Shown: positions 50,815-59,223 of the stretch, piece after piece
Layout of the letters: every line of letters begins with the position of its first letter
How positions within the stretch are numbered: the first letter of the stretch is position 1
Source: Streptomyces sp. NBC_00878
GTDB taxonomy: Bacteria > Actinomycetota > Actinomycetes > Streptomycetales > Streptomycetaceae
Direction: 5' to 3'
Length of the DNA: 64,000 nt
Assembly (NCBI RefSeq): GCF_026341515.1
Contig: NZ_JAPEOK010000001.1
Coordinates: 9,548,001-9,612,000 of the forward strand
The notes under the pieces: generated by a model
What the model was told of the DNA's origin: nothing
Database searches by the model: none
Seen by the model: only the letters and a program-made list of their open reading frames with translations
Program-made: the position numbers and the translations under genes

Positions 50815-52053
50815 TCAGTTGCCGACACGACGCCTCAAGTCCTGGAAAGCGGTGTAGTTCGCGACGACCTCGATGCGCCCGGGCGGTGCCATCCGCACGG
50901 CCTGGTCGAGGTTCTCGCAGACCTGGAATTGCTGGTTCGCGACCTCCAGGCGCACGGCCAGGTCCAGCTTGCGGTCGCCGAGCACGAAGAGCGGGTGGCC
51001 GGTCAGCTGCGTGTAGTCGACGTCCCACAGCCAGGAGGTGTCGGTGCCGTCGGCGCCGCGCGCGTTCACGGAAAGGATCACCGGGGTCGGCGGCGGGTCG
51101 ATCAGGGAGAACGTCTCCAGCCAGCCGGCCGGGTTCTTGGCGAGCAGCAGACGCAGGTCGCGCTGCATGAACTGCACCACGTCATAGCGTCCGGCCACCG
51201 CCTGTACCTGGTACATGCGTTCCAGGGCGACCTGCGGGGGTACGCCGAAGACGGCGGCGACGGCGGCCGACGACGCGGCGTTCGCCTTGTTGGCGCGGCC
51301 CGGCAGCTGGAGATGGATCGGCCAGGCCGAGCCGTGCGGGTCGAGGACGTGGTCGCCGGAGAGCGCCCAACTCGGCGTGGGACGGCGGAAACCGCACTCG
51401 CCGCAGAACCAGTCGTCGCCGGGGCGCTGCATCACACCGCCGCAGGACGGGCAGGACCAGGCGTCGTCCTTCCACATCTGACCGGCGGCCACCCACACCA
51501 CGTTCGGCGAGGAGGACGCGGCCCACACGACCAGCGGGTCGTCCGCGTTGGCCACGACGACGGCCTTCGAGCCCGCCAGGCCCTCACGCCAGTGCTCGGC
51601 CATCATGCGGGTCTCGGCCGCGCGGTCGAGCTGGTCGCGGGAGAGGTTGAGCAGGGCGATGCACTTAGGGTCGGTGTCCCTGGCCACGCCGGAGAGGTAC
51701 TTCTCGTCCACCTCGATGACGGCGTACCGCGAGTCCGAGCCGCCGGCCAGCGCGGAGGTGATGCCGGCGGGCATGTTCGCGCCGAGCGCGTTCGAGACGA
51801 CGGGGCCCGCGGCGCGCAGCGCCTCCGCGATCAGCCGCGTGGTGGTGGTCTTGCCGTTGGTGGCCGACACCAGGATGACGTCCAGGTGCTGGGCCAGAGT
51901 GGCCAGGAGGTCGGGGTCGAGTTTGAGTGCCACCCGGCCGCCGATCACCGATCCGCTGCCACGGCCCGCGGCGCGTGACGCCGCTGCGACCGCCTTGCCC
52001 GCCGTCACGGCCAGCTTGGCCCGCGGCGACAGCGGGTCCGAGTTGCCTGCCAT
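50815..52053 (-). CDS. murT: Lipid II isoglutaminyl synthase, Mur-ligase-like subunit
   Basis: A 412-residue Mur ligase homologue that activates the D-Glu carboxyl of lipid II. The ATP loop is SATNGKTTTTRL (63-74), followed by VIEVDEKYL and NLSRDQLDRAAE. A four-cysteine zinc ribbon in the middle domain (CPSCGG and CGECGF, about 208-230) is a MurT hallmark. DUF1727 forms the C-terminus. The ATG at 52053 has AAGGAGG upstream. Operon murT-gatD; divergent from the deformylase gene. Confidence 0.95.
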   Translation of the reverse strand: MAGNSDPLSPRAKLAVTAGKAVAAASRAAGRGSGSVIGGRVALKLDPDLLATLAQHLDVILVSATNGKTTTTRLIAEALRAAGPVVSNALGANMPAGITSALAGGSDSRYAVIEVDEKYLSGVARDTDPKCIALLNLSRDQLDRAAETRMMAEHWREGLAGSKAVVVANADDPLVVWAASSSPNVVWVAAGQMWKDDAWSCPSCGGVMQRPGDDWFCGECGFRRPTPSWALSGDHVLDPHGSAWPIHLQLPGRANKANAASSAAVAAVFGVPPQVALERMYQVQAVAGRYDVVQFMQRDLRLLLAKNPAGWLETFSLIDPPPTPVILSVNARGADGTDTSWLWDVDYTQLTGHPLFVLGDRKLDLAVRLEVANQQFQVCENLDQAVRMAPPGRIEVVANYTAFQDLRRRVGN

Positions 52054-52196
52054 CAGTTCCCGATCCTCCTTGCGTACGGCGCCGCGCCCTGCTCCCGGCA
52101 ACGCGTGGCCCTCAGCCTATCGAGATCCACTCACCGGCCCGAATCGCGGCACCACCGCGGCACCCGCGCGACATTGAGGACCGTACCCTTGCGGCC

Positions 52197-52736
52197 ATGC
52201 GACACGGCTCGATCCCGGGCGCCCAAGGGCGCGTTCTTCCTTTGTCTTTGCTCGGCGCCCCTGGGTTGCACACACGGTGTGAAGAAGTCACGGAGTTCGG
52301 ACCCCAACTGGCGCGGCTGGTCGAGAACATGTTCTCGACGATGTACGCGGCGCAGGGCGTCGGTCTTGCCGCGAATCAGGTCGGGGAGTCGTTGCGGGTC
52401 TTCGTGTACGACTGCCCCGATGACGATGAGCGGCGGCATGTGGGGCATGTGGTGAATCCGCGGCTCGTCGAGGCGGACGGGCTGGTGCTGCGGGGGCCCG
52501 AGGGGTGTCTGTCGTTGCCGGGCCTTGAGGCGGGGACCGAGCGGTTCGACCACGCCGTGGTGGAGGGGGTCACCATGGATGGTGAGCCCGTGCGGATTCA
52601 TGGCACCGGGTGGTTTGCCCGGTGCCTTCAGCACGAGTGCGATCACCTTGACGGTGGGTTGTACGTGGATCGGGTTCGTGGGTGGCGCCGCCGGAGGGTG
52701 ATGTGGCAGGCGGGGCGGGCCTCTTGGGGACGGTGA
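52197..52736 (+). CDS. def: Peptide deformylase
   Basis: A 179-residue metal hydrolase removing formyl from nascent proteins. All three motifs are intact: GVGLAANQ (54-61), EGCLS (102-106, ligand Cys104) and HECDH (146-150). It is slightly basic at the C-terminus and probably one of several Streptomyces deformylases. Repeat copy C begins 22 bases after its stop. Confidence 0.95.
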   Translation: MRHGSIPGAQGRVLPLSLLGAPGLHTRCEEVTEFGPQLARLVENMFSTMYAAQGVGLAANQVGESLRVFVYDCPDDDERRHVGHVVNPRLVEADGLVLRGPEGCLSLPGLEAGTERFDHAVVEGVTMDGEPVRIHGTGWFARCLQHECDHLDGGLYVDRVRGWRRRRVMWQAGRASWGR

Positions 52737-52758
52737 GGGTCGGTGGTCGGCTGCGGGT

Positions 52759-52841
52759 GGCTGGTCGCGCCCGCGCGGCGGAGCCGCATGTCGATACAGC
52801 CCCGCACCCCTTCAGGGGCGCGGGGAACTGCGCGACCAGCC
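52759..52841. repeat. Interspersed repeat, complete copy C with 12-bp terminal inverted repeats
   Basis: 83 bp bounded by GGCTGGTCGCGC (52759-52770) and GCGCGACCAGCC (52830-52841), perfect inverted ends. It contains an inner GGCGGAGCCG stem and the hairpin CCCCGC-A-CCCC-TTCA-GGGG-C-GCGGGG. It looks like a non-autonomous, MITE- or REP-like element between convergent def and tetR. Confidence 0.75.
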
Positions 52842-52890
52842 CCCACCGACCCGCAGCAAACGAACCGCACATCCAGCGGAAAGCTAGAAG

Positions 52891-53532
52891 CTAGAACGCC
52901 GGGCCACCCAACTTGTCGCCCGCCGCTGCCAGTCTGCCCCAGAGCAGGTCGGCCAGGCATCGGACCAACTCCGCGCGGGAGCAGGGGCGTTCGCCGAGCC
53001 ACCAGTCGCCCGCGGCGTGCATCATGCCGACGATGCCGTGGCCCCAGACGCGGGCCAGCTGCTGGCTGTCCGGGCCGAGGTCGACGCGCTCCTCGATGAC
53101 CTCGGCGAGCTCCTCGCCCATGCGGCGCAGCAGGGGAGCGGAGAGGCCGACGGCGAAGCCCTGGTCGCTCTGCGGGCCGCCCTCCGACGGATGCATCAGG
53201 AAGCGGTACACCTGCGGGCGTGCCTCGATCGCCGCGAGGTACGTGTCGAGCGTGGCCTCCACACGTTCCCGTCGCTCGGCGGGGGCGTCCAGGGCGGCGC
53301 GCAGTGCTCCGAGGAGGGCGTCCGTGTGCCGCTTCGCGAGAGCCGCGTACAGTCCACCCTTGTCGCCGAAGTGGCGGTACAGAATCGGCTTGGTGATGCC
53401 CGCCTCCGCCGCGATGGCGTTCATCGAGGCGCCGGGGCCGTCGCGGAGCACCACCCGGTCGGCGGCCTCCAGCAGTTCGCGCCGTCGGCGGTCGGCCGAC
53501 CTCTGCTGATCGGTCCGCTGCGTGGTGTCCAT
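52891..53532 (-). CDS. TetR-family regulator divergent from acyl-CoA dehydrogenase
   Basis: A 213-residue TetR protein. HTH: RRELLEAADRVVLRDGPGASMNAIAAEAGITKPILYRHFGDKGGLYAAL. The C-terminal domain reads VYRFLMHPSEGGPQ and WGHGIVGMMHAAGDWWLGERP, typical of regulators linked to fatty-acid breakdown in actinomycetes. The ATG at 53532 has GGGGAG upstream. It probably represses itself and the dehydrogenase through the palindromes at 53641-53677. Confidence 0.93.
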   Translation of the reverse strand: MDTTQRTDQQRSADRRRRELLEAADRVVLRDGPGASMNAIAAEAGITKPILYRHFGDKGGLYAALAKRHTDALLGALRAALDAPAERRERVEATLDTYLAAIEARPQVYRFLMHPSEGGPQSDQGFAVGLSAPLLRRMGEELAEVIEERVDLGPDSQQLARVWGHGIVGMMHAAGDWWLGERPCSRAELVRCLADLLWGRLAAAGDKLGGPAF

Positions 53533-53640
53533 GTAGCTCTCCCCACCCGTGCTGATTCTGTGACGCCTGCGCAACGTAACACCCGCAGACGATTCTGCCT
53601 CGAACGGGCTGCCGAGCGAGAACGGGGAGTTGACTTTTCC

Positions 53641-53677
53641 TACTCGCCAGTAACAGGCTAGGGTTACCGCAAGTAAC
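53641..53677. promoter_or_regulatory. Two TetR-type operators at the acyl-CoA dehydrogenase promoter
   Basis: TACT-CGCC-AGTA (53641-53652, extended to AAC) and GTTAC-N5-GTAAC (53663-53677) lie 23 bp apart centre to centre around a TAGGGT -10-like box (53659-53664). The first shares 13 bases with the site at 5021-5033. Confidence 0.6.
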
Positions 53678-53705
53678 ACGTGAGTGCAGTGCTGGAGGGG
53701 ACGAC

Positions 53706-54935
53706 ATGGCCGAGTTCACCATGGAGCTCAACGACGAACAGAAGGAGGTCCGGGACTGGCTGCACGGCTTCGCCGCCGATGTCATCCGCCCCGCGGCCGC
53801 CGAATGGGACGAGCGCGAAGAGACTCCCTGGCCGGTCATCCAGGAGGCCGCGAAGGTCGGCATCTACTCCTTGGACTTCTACGCCCAGCAGTACTTCGAC
53901 CCCACCGGCCTCGGCATACCCACGGCCATGGAGGAGCTGTTCTGGGGCGACGCGGGCATAGCCCTCTCCATCGTCGGCACCGGCCTCGCCGCGGTGGGCG
54001 TCCTCGCCAACGGCACCGAGGAACAGATCGGCACCTGGATCCCCCAGATGTACGGCGATGCCAACGATGTGAAGGTCGCCGCCTTCTGCTCCTCGGAGCC
54101 CGACGCCGGGTCCGACGTCGCCTCGATGCGCACGCGTGCCGTGTACGACGAGGCCAAGGACGAGTGGGTCCTCAACGGCACCAAGACCTGGGCGACCAAC
54201 GGCGGTATCGCCAACGTCCATGTCGTGCTGGCGGTCGTTGACTCCGAGCTTGGGTCCAAGGGCCACGCGTCCTTCATCGTTCCGCCGAACACGCCCGGTC
54301 TGTCGCAGGGGCAGAAGTTCAAGAAGCACGGCATCCGCGCCTCGCACACCGCCGAGGTCGTCCTGGAGAACGTGCGGGTGCCCGGCTCCTGCCTGCTCGG
54401 CGGCAAGGAGAAGCTCGACGAGCGCCTCGCCCGCGCTCGTGAGCGGGCCAGGGCCGGCAGCGGTGAGCGGCTGAAGAACGCGGCGATGGCCACGTTCGAG
54501 GCGTCCCGCCCGGCCGTCGGCGCCATGGCGGTGGGCACCGCCCGGGCCGCGTACGAGGTCGCTCTCGACTACGCCAAGACGCGGGAGCAGTTCGGCCGGC
54601 CGATCATCGACAACCAGGGCGTGGCCTTCCAGCTGGCCGACATGCGTACGTCCATCGACGCGGCGCGGCTGCTCGTGTGGCGAGCCTCCTGGATGGCCGT
54701 GAACGGGAAGCGGTTCACCTCGGCCGAGGGCTCCATGTCGAAGCTGTTCGCCAGCGAGACGGCCAAGAAGGTCACCGGGCAGGCGATTCAGATCCTGGGC
54801 GGCAACGGGTACACGCGGGAGTACCCGGTCGAGCGGATGCACCGCGACGCGGCCATCTACACGATCTTCGAGGGCACGAGCGAGATCCAGCGCCTGGTGA
54901 TCGCGCGCACGTTGTCAGGAATGCCGATCCGCTAG
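53706..54935 (+). CDS. Acyl-CoA dehydrogenase
   Basis: A 409-residue flavoenzyme introducing the alpha-beta double bond in acyl-CoA beta-oxidation. FAD and substrate motifs are [17 protein letters not shown] and [12 protein letters not shown]. The catalytic base is Glu389 in [12 protein letters not shown], preceded by [17 protein letters not shown]. The ATG has GGAGGGG upstream. It is adjacent to its likely TetR repressor. Chain-length preference cannot be told. Confidence 0.94.
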   Translation: MAEFTMELNDEQKEVRDWLHGFAADVIRPAAAEWDEREETPWPVIQEAAKVGIYSLDFYAQQYFDPTGLGIPTAMEELFWGDAGIALSIVGTGLAAVGVLANGTEEQIGTWIPQMYGDANDVKVAAFCSSEPDAGSDVASMRTRAVYDEAKDEWVLNGTKTWATNGGIANVHVVLAVVDSELGSKGHASFIVPPNTPGLSQGQKFKKHGIRASHTAEVVLENVRVPGSCLLGGKEKLDERLARARERARAGSGERLKNAAMATFEASRPAVGAMAVGTARAAYEVALDYAKTREQFGRPIIDNQGVAFQLADMRTSIDAARLLVWRASWMAVNGKRFTSAEGSMSKLFASETAKKVTGQAIQILGGNGYTREYPVERMHRDAAIYTIFEGTSEIQRLVIARTLSGMPIR

Positions 54936-55019
54936 CGCGACCAGCCACACACGACCCGCGATGCGCCGACTGCGGACGATCAGCGGTGTTTCAACGTCCC
55001 TTCAACGGCGTGAGCGCGG

Positions 55020-56234
55020 TCACCAGGTGACCGGCAGGGCCTCGGGCCCGCGGATCAACGCGCCGCGTCGCCACGGCACCTCGTCCGCCGAGACCGACAG
55101 ACGCAGCGTCGGGATCCGGTCGAAGAGCGTGTTCACGATCAGCTCCTGCTCCATGCGGGCAAGCATGCCGCCCACGCAGGAGTGCGGTCCGTGCCCGAAC
55201 GCCAGGTGTGGGTTGGGGTCGCGCTCGAAGTCGATCCGGTCGGGGTCCGGGAAGACGTCCGGGTCGCGGTTGGCGGCCAGGTACGAGACGTAGACCGGTT
55301 CGCCCTGCCTGATCCGTACGCCTTTGAGCACCACGTCCTCTATGGCGACGCGGGACAGGCCGACGGCGTTGCGGTGCGGGATGTAGCGCAGCAGCTCGTC
55401 GAGGGCCCGCGGGCGGAGCTCCGGATCGTCGCGCAGGCGGTCGAAGAGGGCGGGCCGGGTGAGAAGGATGTAGAGCATCTGGCCCGTGTTGTTCGTCACG
55501 GCCTCGCCGCCGAGCTGGATCGCGCGCGCGAGCGCCGTCGCCTCCTCTTCGGTGATGTCGCCCCGGCCCACCGCCGCGCCCAGCAGCGACGTCACGTCCT
55601 CGCCCGTGGCACCGCGGCGCTCGGCGATCAGCTTCGTGAAGTACGTCTCCATGTCCCGCTCGGCCCGCCCGCCGACCTCCGCTTCCCGCGAGGAGGAGAG
55701 AATCGCCTGCGTCCAGGTCCGGAGCGTGTCCCGGTCGCCGTCCGGGATGCCCATCAGCTCGCAGATGACCGTGATCGGGAAGGGGGCCAGGACCCGGTCG
55801 ATGAGGTCGGCGGGCGGCCCGTCCCGCAGCATCGCGTCCACCATCCGGTCGAGCGTCCGCTCGGCGTTCGCGCGCAGCCGCTCGACGCCGCGCGTCGTGA
55901 ACGCGGCGTTCACCGCCCCGCGCAGCCGGGCGTGGTCGGGCTCGTCGACGACGTTCATCGCCCCCGGCTGTGGGACGAAGTGCGGTGCAGGCCGGGTGAT
56001 CCGACGGCCGATCACCTCCGCACGGCTGAACCGGGGGTCGTCCGTCACCAGCCGTACGTCCTCGTAGCGCGTGACCAGCCAGGCCCAGCCCTCGCCGTGG
56101 GGCAGCTGGACCCGGTTGATGGGCCCCTCGCGCATCAGCTCGGACAGGATGGGGTCGAAGTCGACCCCTGCCAGGTCCAGGGCCGGCCAGTGCCGTACCA
56201 GAGGTGCCGCCGTCGTCTCTTCATTCGTGGTCAT
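55020..56234 (-). CDS. cyp158A: Cytochrome P450, CYP158A (biflaviolin synthase) type
   Basis: A 404-residue bacterial P450. Heme loop FGHGPHSCVGG (Cys353), ExxR in DELLRYIPHR, I-helix GGEAVTNNTGQ. Long stretches match what I recall of S. coelicolor CYP158A2, such as HRNAVGLSRVAIEDV, YVSYLAANRDP and the C-terminal ALIRGPEALPVTW. CYP158A2 couples flaviolin into biflaviolin and carries Ala where most P450s have the I-helix Thr; the same GGEA pattern is seen. In S. coelicolor the flaviolin-forming rppA is adjacent, but here the acyl-CoA dehydrogenase gene is only 84 bases away and no rppA is present. Divergent from the TenA-like gene. Confidence 0.87.
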   Translation of the reverse strand: MTTNEETTAAPLVRHWPALDLAGVDFDPILSELMREGPINRVQLPHGEGWAWLVTRYEDVRLVTDDPRFSRAEVIGRRITRPAPHFVPQPGAMNVVDEPDHARLRGAVNAAFTTRGVERLRANAERTLDRMVDAMLRDGPPADLIDRVLAPFPITVICELMGIPDGDRDTLRTWTQAILSSSREAEVGGRAERDMETYFTKLIAERRGATGEDVTSLLGAAVGRGDITEEEATALARAIQLGGEAVTNNTGQMLYILLTRPALFDRLRDDPELRPRALDELLRYIPHRNAVGLSRVAIEDVVLKGVRIRQGEPVYVSYLAANRDPDVFPDPDRIDFERDPNPHLAFGHGPHSCVGGMLARMEQELIVNTLFDRIPTLRLSVSADEVPWRRGALIRGPEALPVTW

Positions 56235-56316
56235 GCCATGCCGTTTCTTCGCTCGTACGGTGCCGGCGGCCCAGCGCCGTCCCGGCCGCCGGGAACTCCC
56301 TCTCCCCGGCGGAAGG

Positions 56317-56329
56317 GTGGTTTGACCAC
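56317..56329. promoter_or_regulatory. Palindrome in the P450/TenA-like spacer
   Basis: GTGGT-TTG-ACCAC, a perfect 5-bp-arm palindrome in the 208-bp divergent spacer, about 115 bases before the TenA-like start; possible operator. Confidence 0.3.
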
Positions 56330-56442
56330 GATCACCCGGTGGAGCGGGGATATCTCGTCGGAGTACTCCAGATCGGGGACCCCGGGCGGGCGTGACACCC
56401 TGGTCGCAGGGCCCCGAGGCAGCCGAACCGAAGGAGCACGCG

Positions 56443-57132
56443 ATGACGCGGACGGCCAGGGAACTGCTGGACAGCACCACCGGAAAGCTCGCCCCGGACC
56501 CCCATGCCAACCGGCTTCTGCCGCTGGTCGCCCGGGGTGCGGCCCACCGCGACACTCTCGCGGCCCTCGCCCTCGAACAGCGCCAGGTGATCGCCGCGGA
56601 CCGCCGGGCGTTCCTCCACCTGGCCGAACGGTCGGCCGTGGAGGGACCGACCGCCGAGCTCGAGTGCGCCGCGTTCTTCGGCATGCTCGCGGAGGGCGAG
56701 GCGTTGGCCCAGGACCGGCTCGGGGCGTACGCGGCCGCCTGCGGCGTGGACGCGGCACGGGAGGCGGCGTACGAGCCCCTCGCCGACTGCCAGGCCTACC
56801 CCGCGTACGTGGCCTGGCTCGCCCTGAACGGTTCACCGGCCGAGGTGGTCCTCGCCCTCAGCGCCAACTTCGCGGCCTGGGGCGGCTATTGCGCCAGGAT
56901 CGCCGAGGCCCTGCGCGGCCACTACGGCTTCGACGACGAGTCCTGCGGCTTCTTCGACTTCTTCGCCGAGCCGTCCCCGGAACTGGACCAGAAGGCCCTG
57001 GCGGCCGTGCAGGCGGGCCTCGACGCGGGAGGGCTGGACGAGAGCGAGGTGCACCACTACGGGCGCCGGCTACAGACCTACGAGGCGAAGTTCTGGCACG
57101 CCCTGTGGGAACTGGACCAAAGGGTTCACTGA
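56443..57132 (+). CDS. TenA/THI-4-like (heme-oxygenase-fold) protein
   Basis: A 229-residue all-helical protein. The pattern RLLPLVARGAAHRDTLAALALEQRQVIAADRRAFLHLAERS, then YPAYVAWLALNGSPAEVVLALSANFAAWGGYCARI, then YGRRLQTYEAKFWHALWE, is that of TenA-like proteins. In thiaminase II a catalytic Cys lies near residue 135; Cys135 and Cys162 are candidates only. A role in thiamine salvage is not supported by the neighbours, and it may have another small-molecule function. AAGGAG precedes the ATG. Confidence 0.7.
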   Translation: MTRTARELLDSTTGKLAPDPHANRLLPLVARGAAHRDTLAALALEQRQVIAADRRAFLHLAERSAVEGPTAELECAAFFGMLAEGEALAQDRLGAYAAACGVDAAREAAYEPLADCQAYPAYVAWLALNGSPAEVVLALSANFAAWGGYCARIAEALRGHYGFDDESCGFFDFFAEPSPELDQKALAAVQAGLDAGGLDESEVHHYGRRLQTYEAKFWHALWELDQRVH

Positions 57133-57142
57133 GGCGCGGCTC

Positions 57143-57333
57143 CTAGGGCCTGTCCGGCGGATCATGCCGCAGACGCGGGGTCTGGCACGCCCATCTGCCG
57201 CGTTGTCGTCACTCGCCGACGCTCCGCGTCGACTCCCTCCTCCGCCTTGCAGCTGCACGCACCAGACCCCGCTCACCGGTGCTTATCAGGCGCCGCCGAT
57301 CTCCTGCGACTTGATCCGCCGGACAGGCCCTAG
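57143..57333. mobile_element. 191-bp MITE with perfect 22-bp terminal inverted repeats
   Basis: Left end 57143-57164 begins CTAGGGCCTGTCC and right end 57312-57333 is its exact reverse complement, ending GGACAGGCCCTAG. A second nested pair, GCGGGGTCTGG (57175-57185) and CCAGACCCCGC (57262-57272), lets the whole element fold back. No transposase is inside. If CTAG (or TA) is the target duplication, the inverted repeats are 18-20 bp. The right end supplies the stop codon of the minus-strand gene at 57569. Confidence 0.8.
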
Positions 57334-57569
57334 CCGGACGCACTCCCACTGCTGTGCGCGATGCACGCCACGTCAATACGGTCGGCGAGCTTCGCGAGCT
57401 CAATGGTGAGCGCGGCGACGGTGTCCTCGTCGAGACCCTCCTGCCCGGCCTCCACCAGATGCAGCCACCGACCACCCATCGTTCGCAGGAGCTTGCTCAC
57501 GTCGGCCGCGGAAACCTGCAAGGTACCGCGGTCGTCGACGATCAGAGGCAGGGTCACTTCGCGGTTCAC
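57330..57569 (-). CDS. DUF6213-like small protein
   Basis: A 79-residue protein starting with GTG: NREVTLPLIVDDRGTLQVSAADVSKLLRTMGGRWLHLV. This fits the DUF6213 family of Streptomyces as I remember it. Function unknown. The stop codon (CTA on the plus strand, 57330-57332) is within the end of the MITE, so the natural C-terminus may have been cut or altered by the insertion; the last residues AHSSGSASG look non-conserved. It lies upstream of nothing on its strand except the MITE. Confidence 0.7.
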   Translation of the reverse strand: MNREVTLPLIVDDRGTLQVSAADVSKLLRTMGGRWLHLVEAGQEGLDEDTVAALTIELAKLADRIDVACIAHSSGSASG

Positions 57570-57594
57570 ACAGGGGATCGTAGCTGCGGAACGT

Positions 57595-58980
57595 TCACGC
57601 TCCGTGCCATACCGTGGTGATGTTGCAGAACTCTCGGATTCCGTGCCCCGACAGCTCACGCCCGTAACCCGACCGCTTGACCCCGCCGAACGGGAACGCC
57701 GGGTGGGACGCCGTCATCCCGTTGACGTAGACACCGCCCGCCTCCAGATCACGTACGAAACGGTCGATCTCGGCCTCGTCCCTGGTCCACACGTTGGAAC
57801 TGAGGCCGAACGGCGTGTCGTTGGCGATCGCCACGGCCTCGTCGAGGTCGGCCGCGCGGTAGAGCGTCGCCACCGGTCCGAAGGCCTCCTCGTGATGGAT
57901 GCGCATCTCGGGGGTGAGGTCGGCGAGGACGGTGGGCGGGTAGTACCAGCCGGGTCCGTCCGGGCGTTCACCGCCGCACAGGACGGTCGCACCGCTCTCG
58001 ACGGCGTCGTCGACCAGCTCCTCCAGGTCGTCGCGGCCCTGTTCGCTGGAGAGCGGGCCGACGTCCGTGGCCTCGTTCAGCGGGTCGCCCGTCTTCAGGG
58101 CCTTCATTCCCGCCGTGAAGGCTTCGGCGAAGGCGTCGAAGACATCCGCGTGCACGATGAACCGCTTGGCGGCGATGCACGACTGACCGTTGTTCTGCAC
58201 CCGGGCCGTCACCGCGACCTGCGCCGCCCGTTCGACGTCCGCCGACGGCATCACCACGTACGGGTCGCTGCCGCCGAGTTCCAGGACCGTCTTCTTGACC
58301 TCGTCCCCGGCGACGGAGGCGACCGCGCGGCCCGCCGGTTCGCTGCCGGTCAGGGTGGCCGCCTTGATCCGCGGATCGCGCAGGATGTCCTCGACCGCGC
58401 CGGACCCGATGAGCAGTGTCTGGAAACAGCCCTCCGGATAGCCCGCGCGATGGAACAGGTCCTCCAGGTAGAGGGCGGTCTGCGGGACGTTCGAGGCGTG
58501 CTTGAGCAGGCCGACGTTGCCCGCCATCAGCGCGGGCGCGGCGAAGCGGATCACCTGCCAGAGCGGGAAGTTCCACGGCATGACCGCCAGAACCGGGCCG
58601 AGCGGGCGGTAGCGCACGAGGACGCGGGAGGCGCCGGAGTCCTGGGCGTCGGACGGGTCGCCCTCCTCGTCGGCGAGGAGTTCCTCGGCGTGGTCGGCGT
58701 ACCAGCGCATCGCCTTCGCGCACTTGGCGGCCTCCGCGCGGGCCTGCTTGACCGGTTTGCCCATCTCCGTCGTCATCACACGGGCGACGTCCTGCGCGTC
58801 CTCGTCCAGCAGGTCGGCGGCGCGGTGCATCAGCGTGGAGCGCTCCGCGAACGAGGTTGTGCGGTGGGTGTGGAACGCGGCTTCTGCTGTCGCGAGCCGG
58901 TGTTCGATCTCCTCGGGGCCCAAGGCGTCGTAGGTCTTGAGTGTCTCGCCGGTTGCCGGGTTCACCGTTGCGATGGGCAT
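57595..58980 (-). CDS. Aldehyde dehydrogenase, succinate-semialdehyde dehydrogenase type
   Basis: A 461-residue NAD(P)-dependent ALDH. Catalytic Cys268 in NGQSCIAAKRF, general base Glu234 in VLELGGSDPYVV, and cofactor-site PWNFPLWQV (135-143). The IATVNPATGE start, the ~460-residue length and the ASHPAFPFGGVKRSGYGRELS segment match GabD-type succinate-semialdehyde dehydrogenases. The ATG at 58980 follows GGAGG. A repeat array lies upstream, between it and the NUDIX gene. Confidence 0.9.
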   Translation of the reverse strand: MPIATVNPATGETLKTYDALGPEEIEHRLATAEAAFHTHRTTSFAERSTLMHRAADLLDEDAQDVARVMTTEMGKPVKQARAEAAKCAKAMRWYADHAEELLADEEGDPSDAQDSGASRVLVRYRPLGPVLAVMPWNFPLWQVIRFAAPALMAGNVGLLKHASNVPQTALYLEDLFHRAGYPEGCFQTLLIGSGAVEDILRDPRIKAATLTGSEPAGRAVASVAGDEVKKTVLELGGSDPYVVMPSADVERAAQVAVTARVQNNGQSCIAAKRFIVHADVFDAFAEAFTAGMKALKTGDPLNEATDVGPLSSEQGRDDLEELVDDAVESGATVLCGGERPDGPGWYYPPTVLADLTPEMRIHHEEAFGPVATLYRAADLDEAVAIANDTPFGLSSNVWTRDEAEIDRFVRDLEAGGVYVNGMTASHPAFPFGGVKRSGYGRELSGHGIREFCNITTVWHGA

Positions 58981-59062
58981 GGAGGACCTCCTGATGCGGG
59001 GCTGTGCTTCGACCCTCCCGCGCGAGGGGGCGGATCGCAAACGTGGAGAGTGCGGGTCGGCC

Positions 59063-59218
59063 GTGGCTGATCGCGCCCACGATGGGGGTCCCCCCGCTCA
59101 TGGGGGTCCCCCCGCTCATGGGGGTCCCCCCGCTCGAGCGAAGCCGAGAGTGGGGGAGAAGCCGAGAGTGGGGGAGGAGCCGCACATTTATACAGCCCCG
59201 CGCCCCTTGTGGGGCGCG
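59063..59218. repeat. Interspersed repeat, expanded copy D
   Basis: Same family as copies A-C, with internal amplification: ATGGGGGTCCCCCCGCTC three times in tandem (59082-59135), then AAGCCGAGAGTGGGGGAG twice (59141-59176), then the terminal hairpin CGCGCCCC-TTGT-GGGGCGCG (59199-59218). The NUDIX stop codon lies 5 bases beyond. Confidence 0.75.
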
Positions 59219-59223
59219 TCCCC

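Noticed and set aside
57070..57276. Small minus-strand frame inside the MITE
   Set aside because: It spans the inverted repeats and the end of the TenA-like gene; it is not a transposase and has no recognisable sequence.
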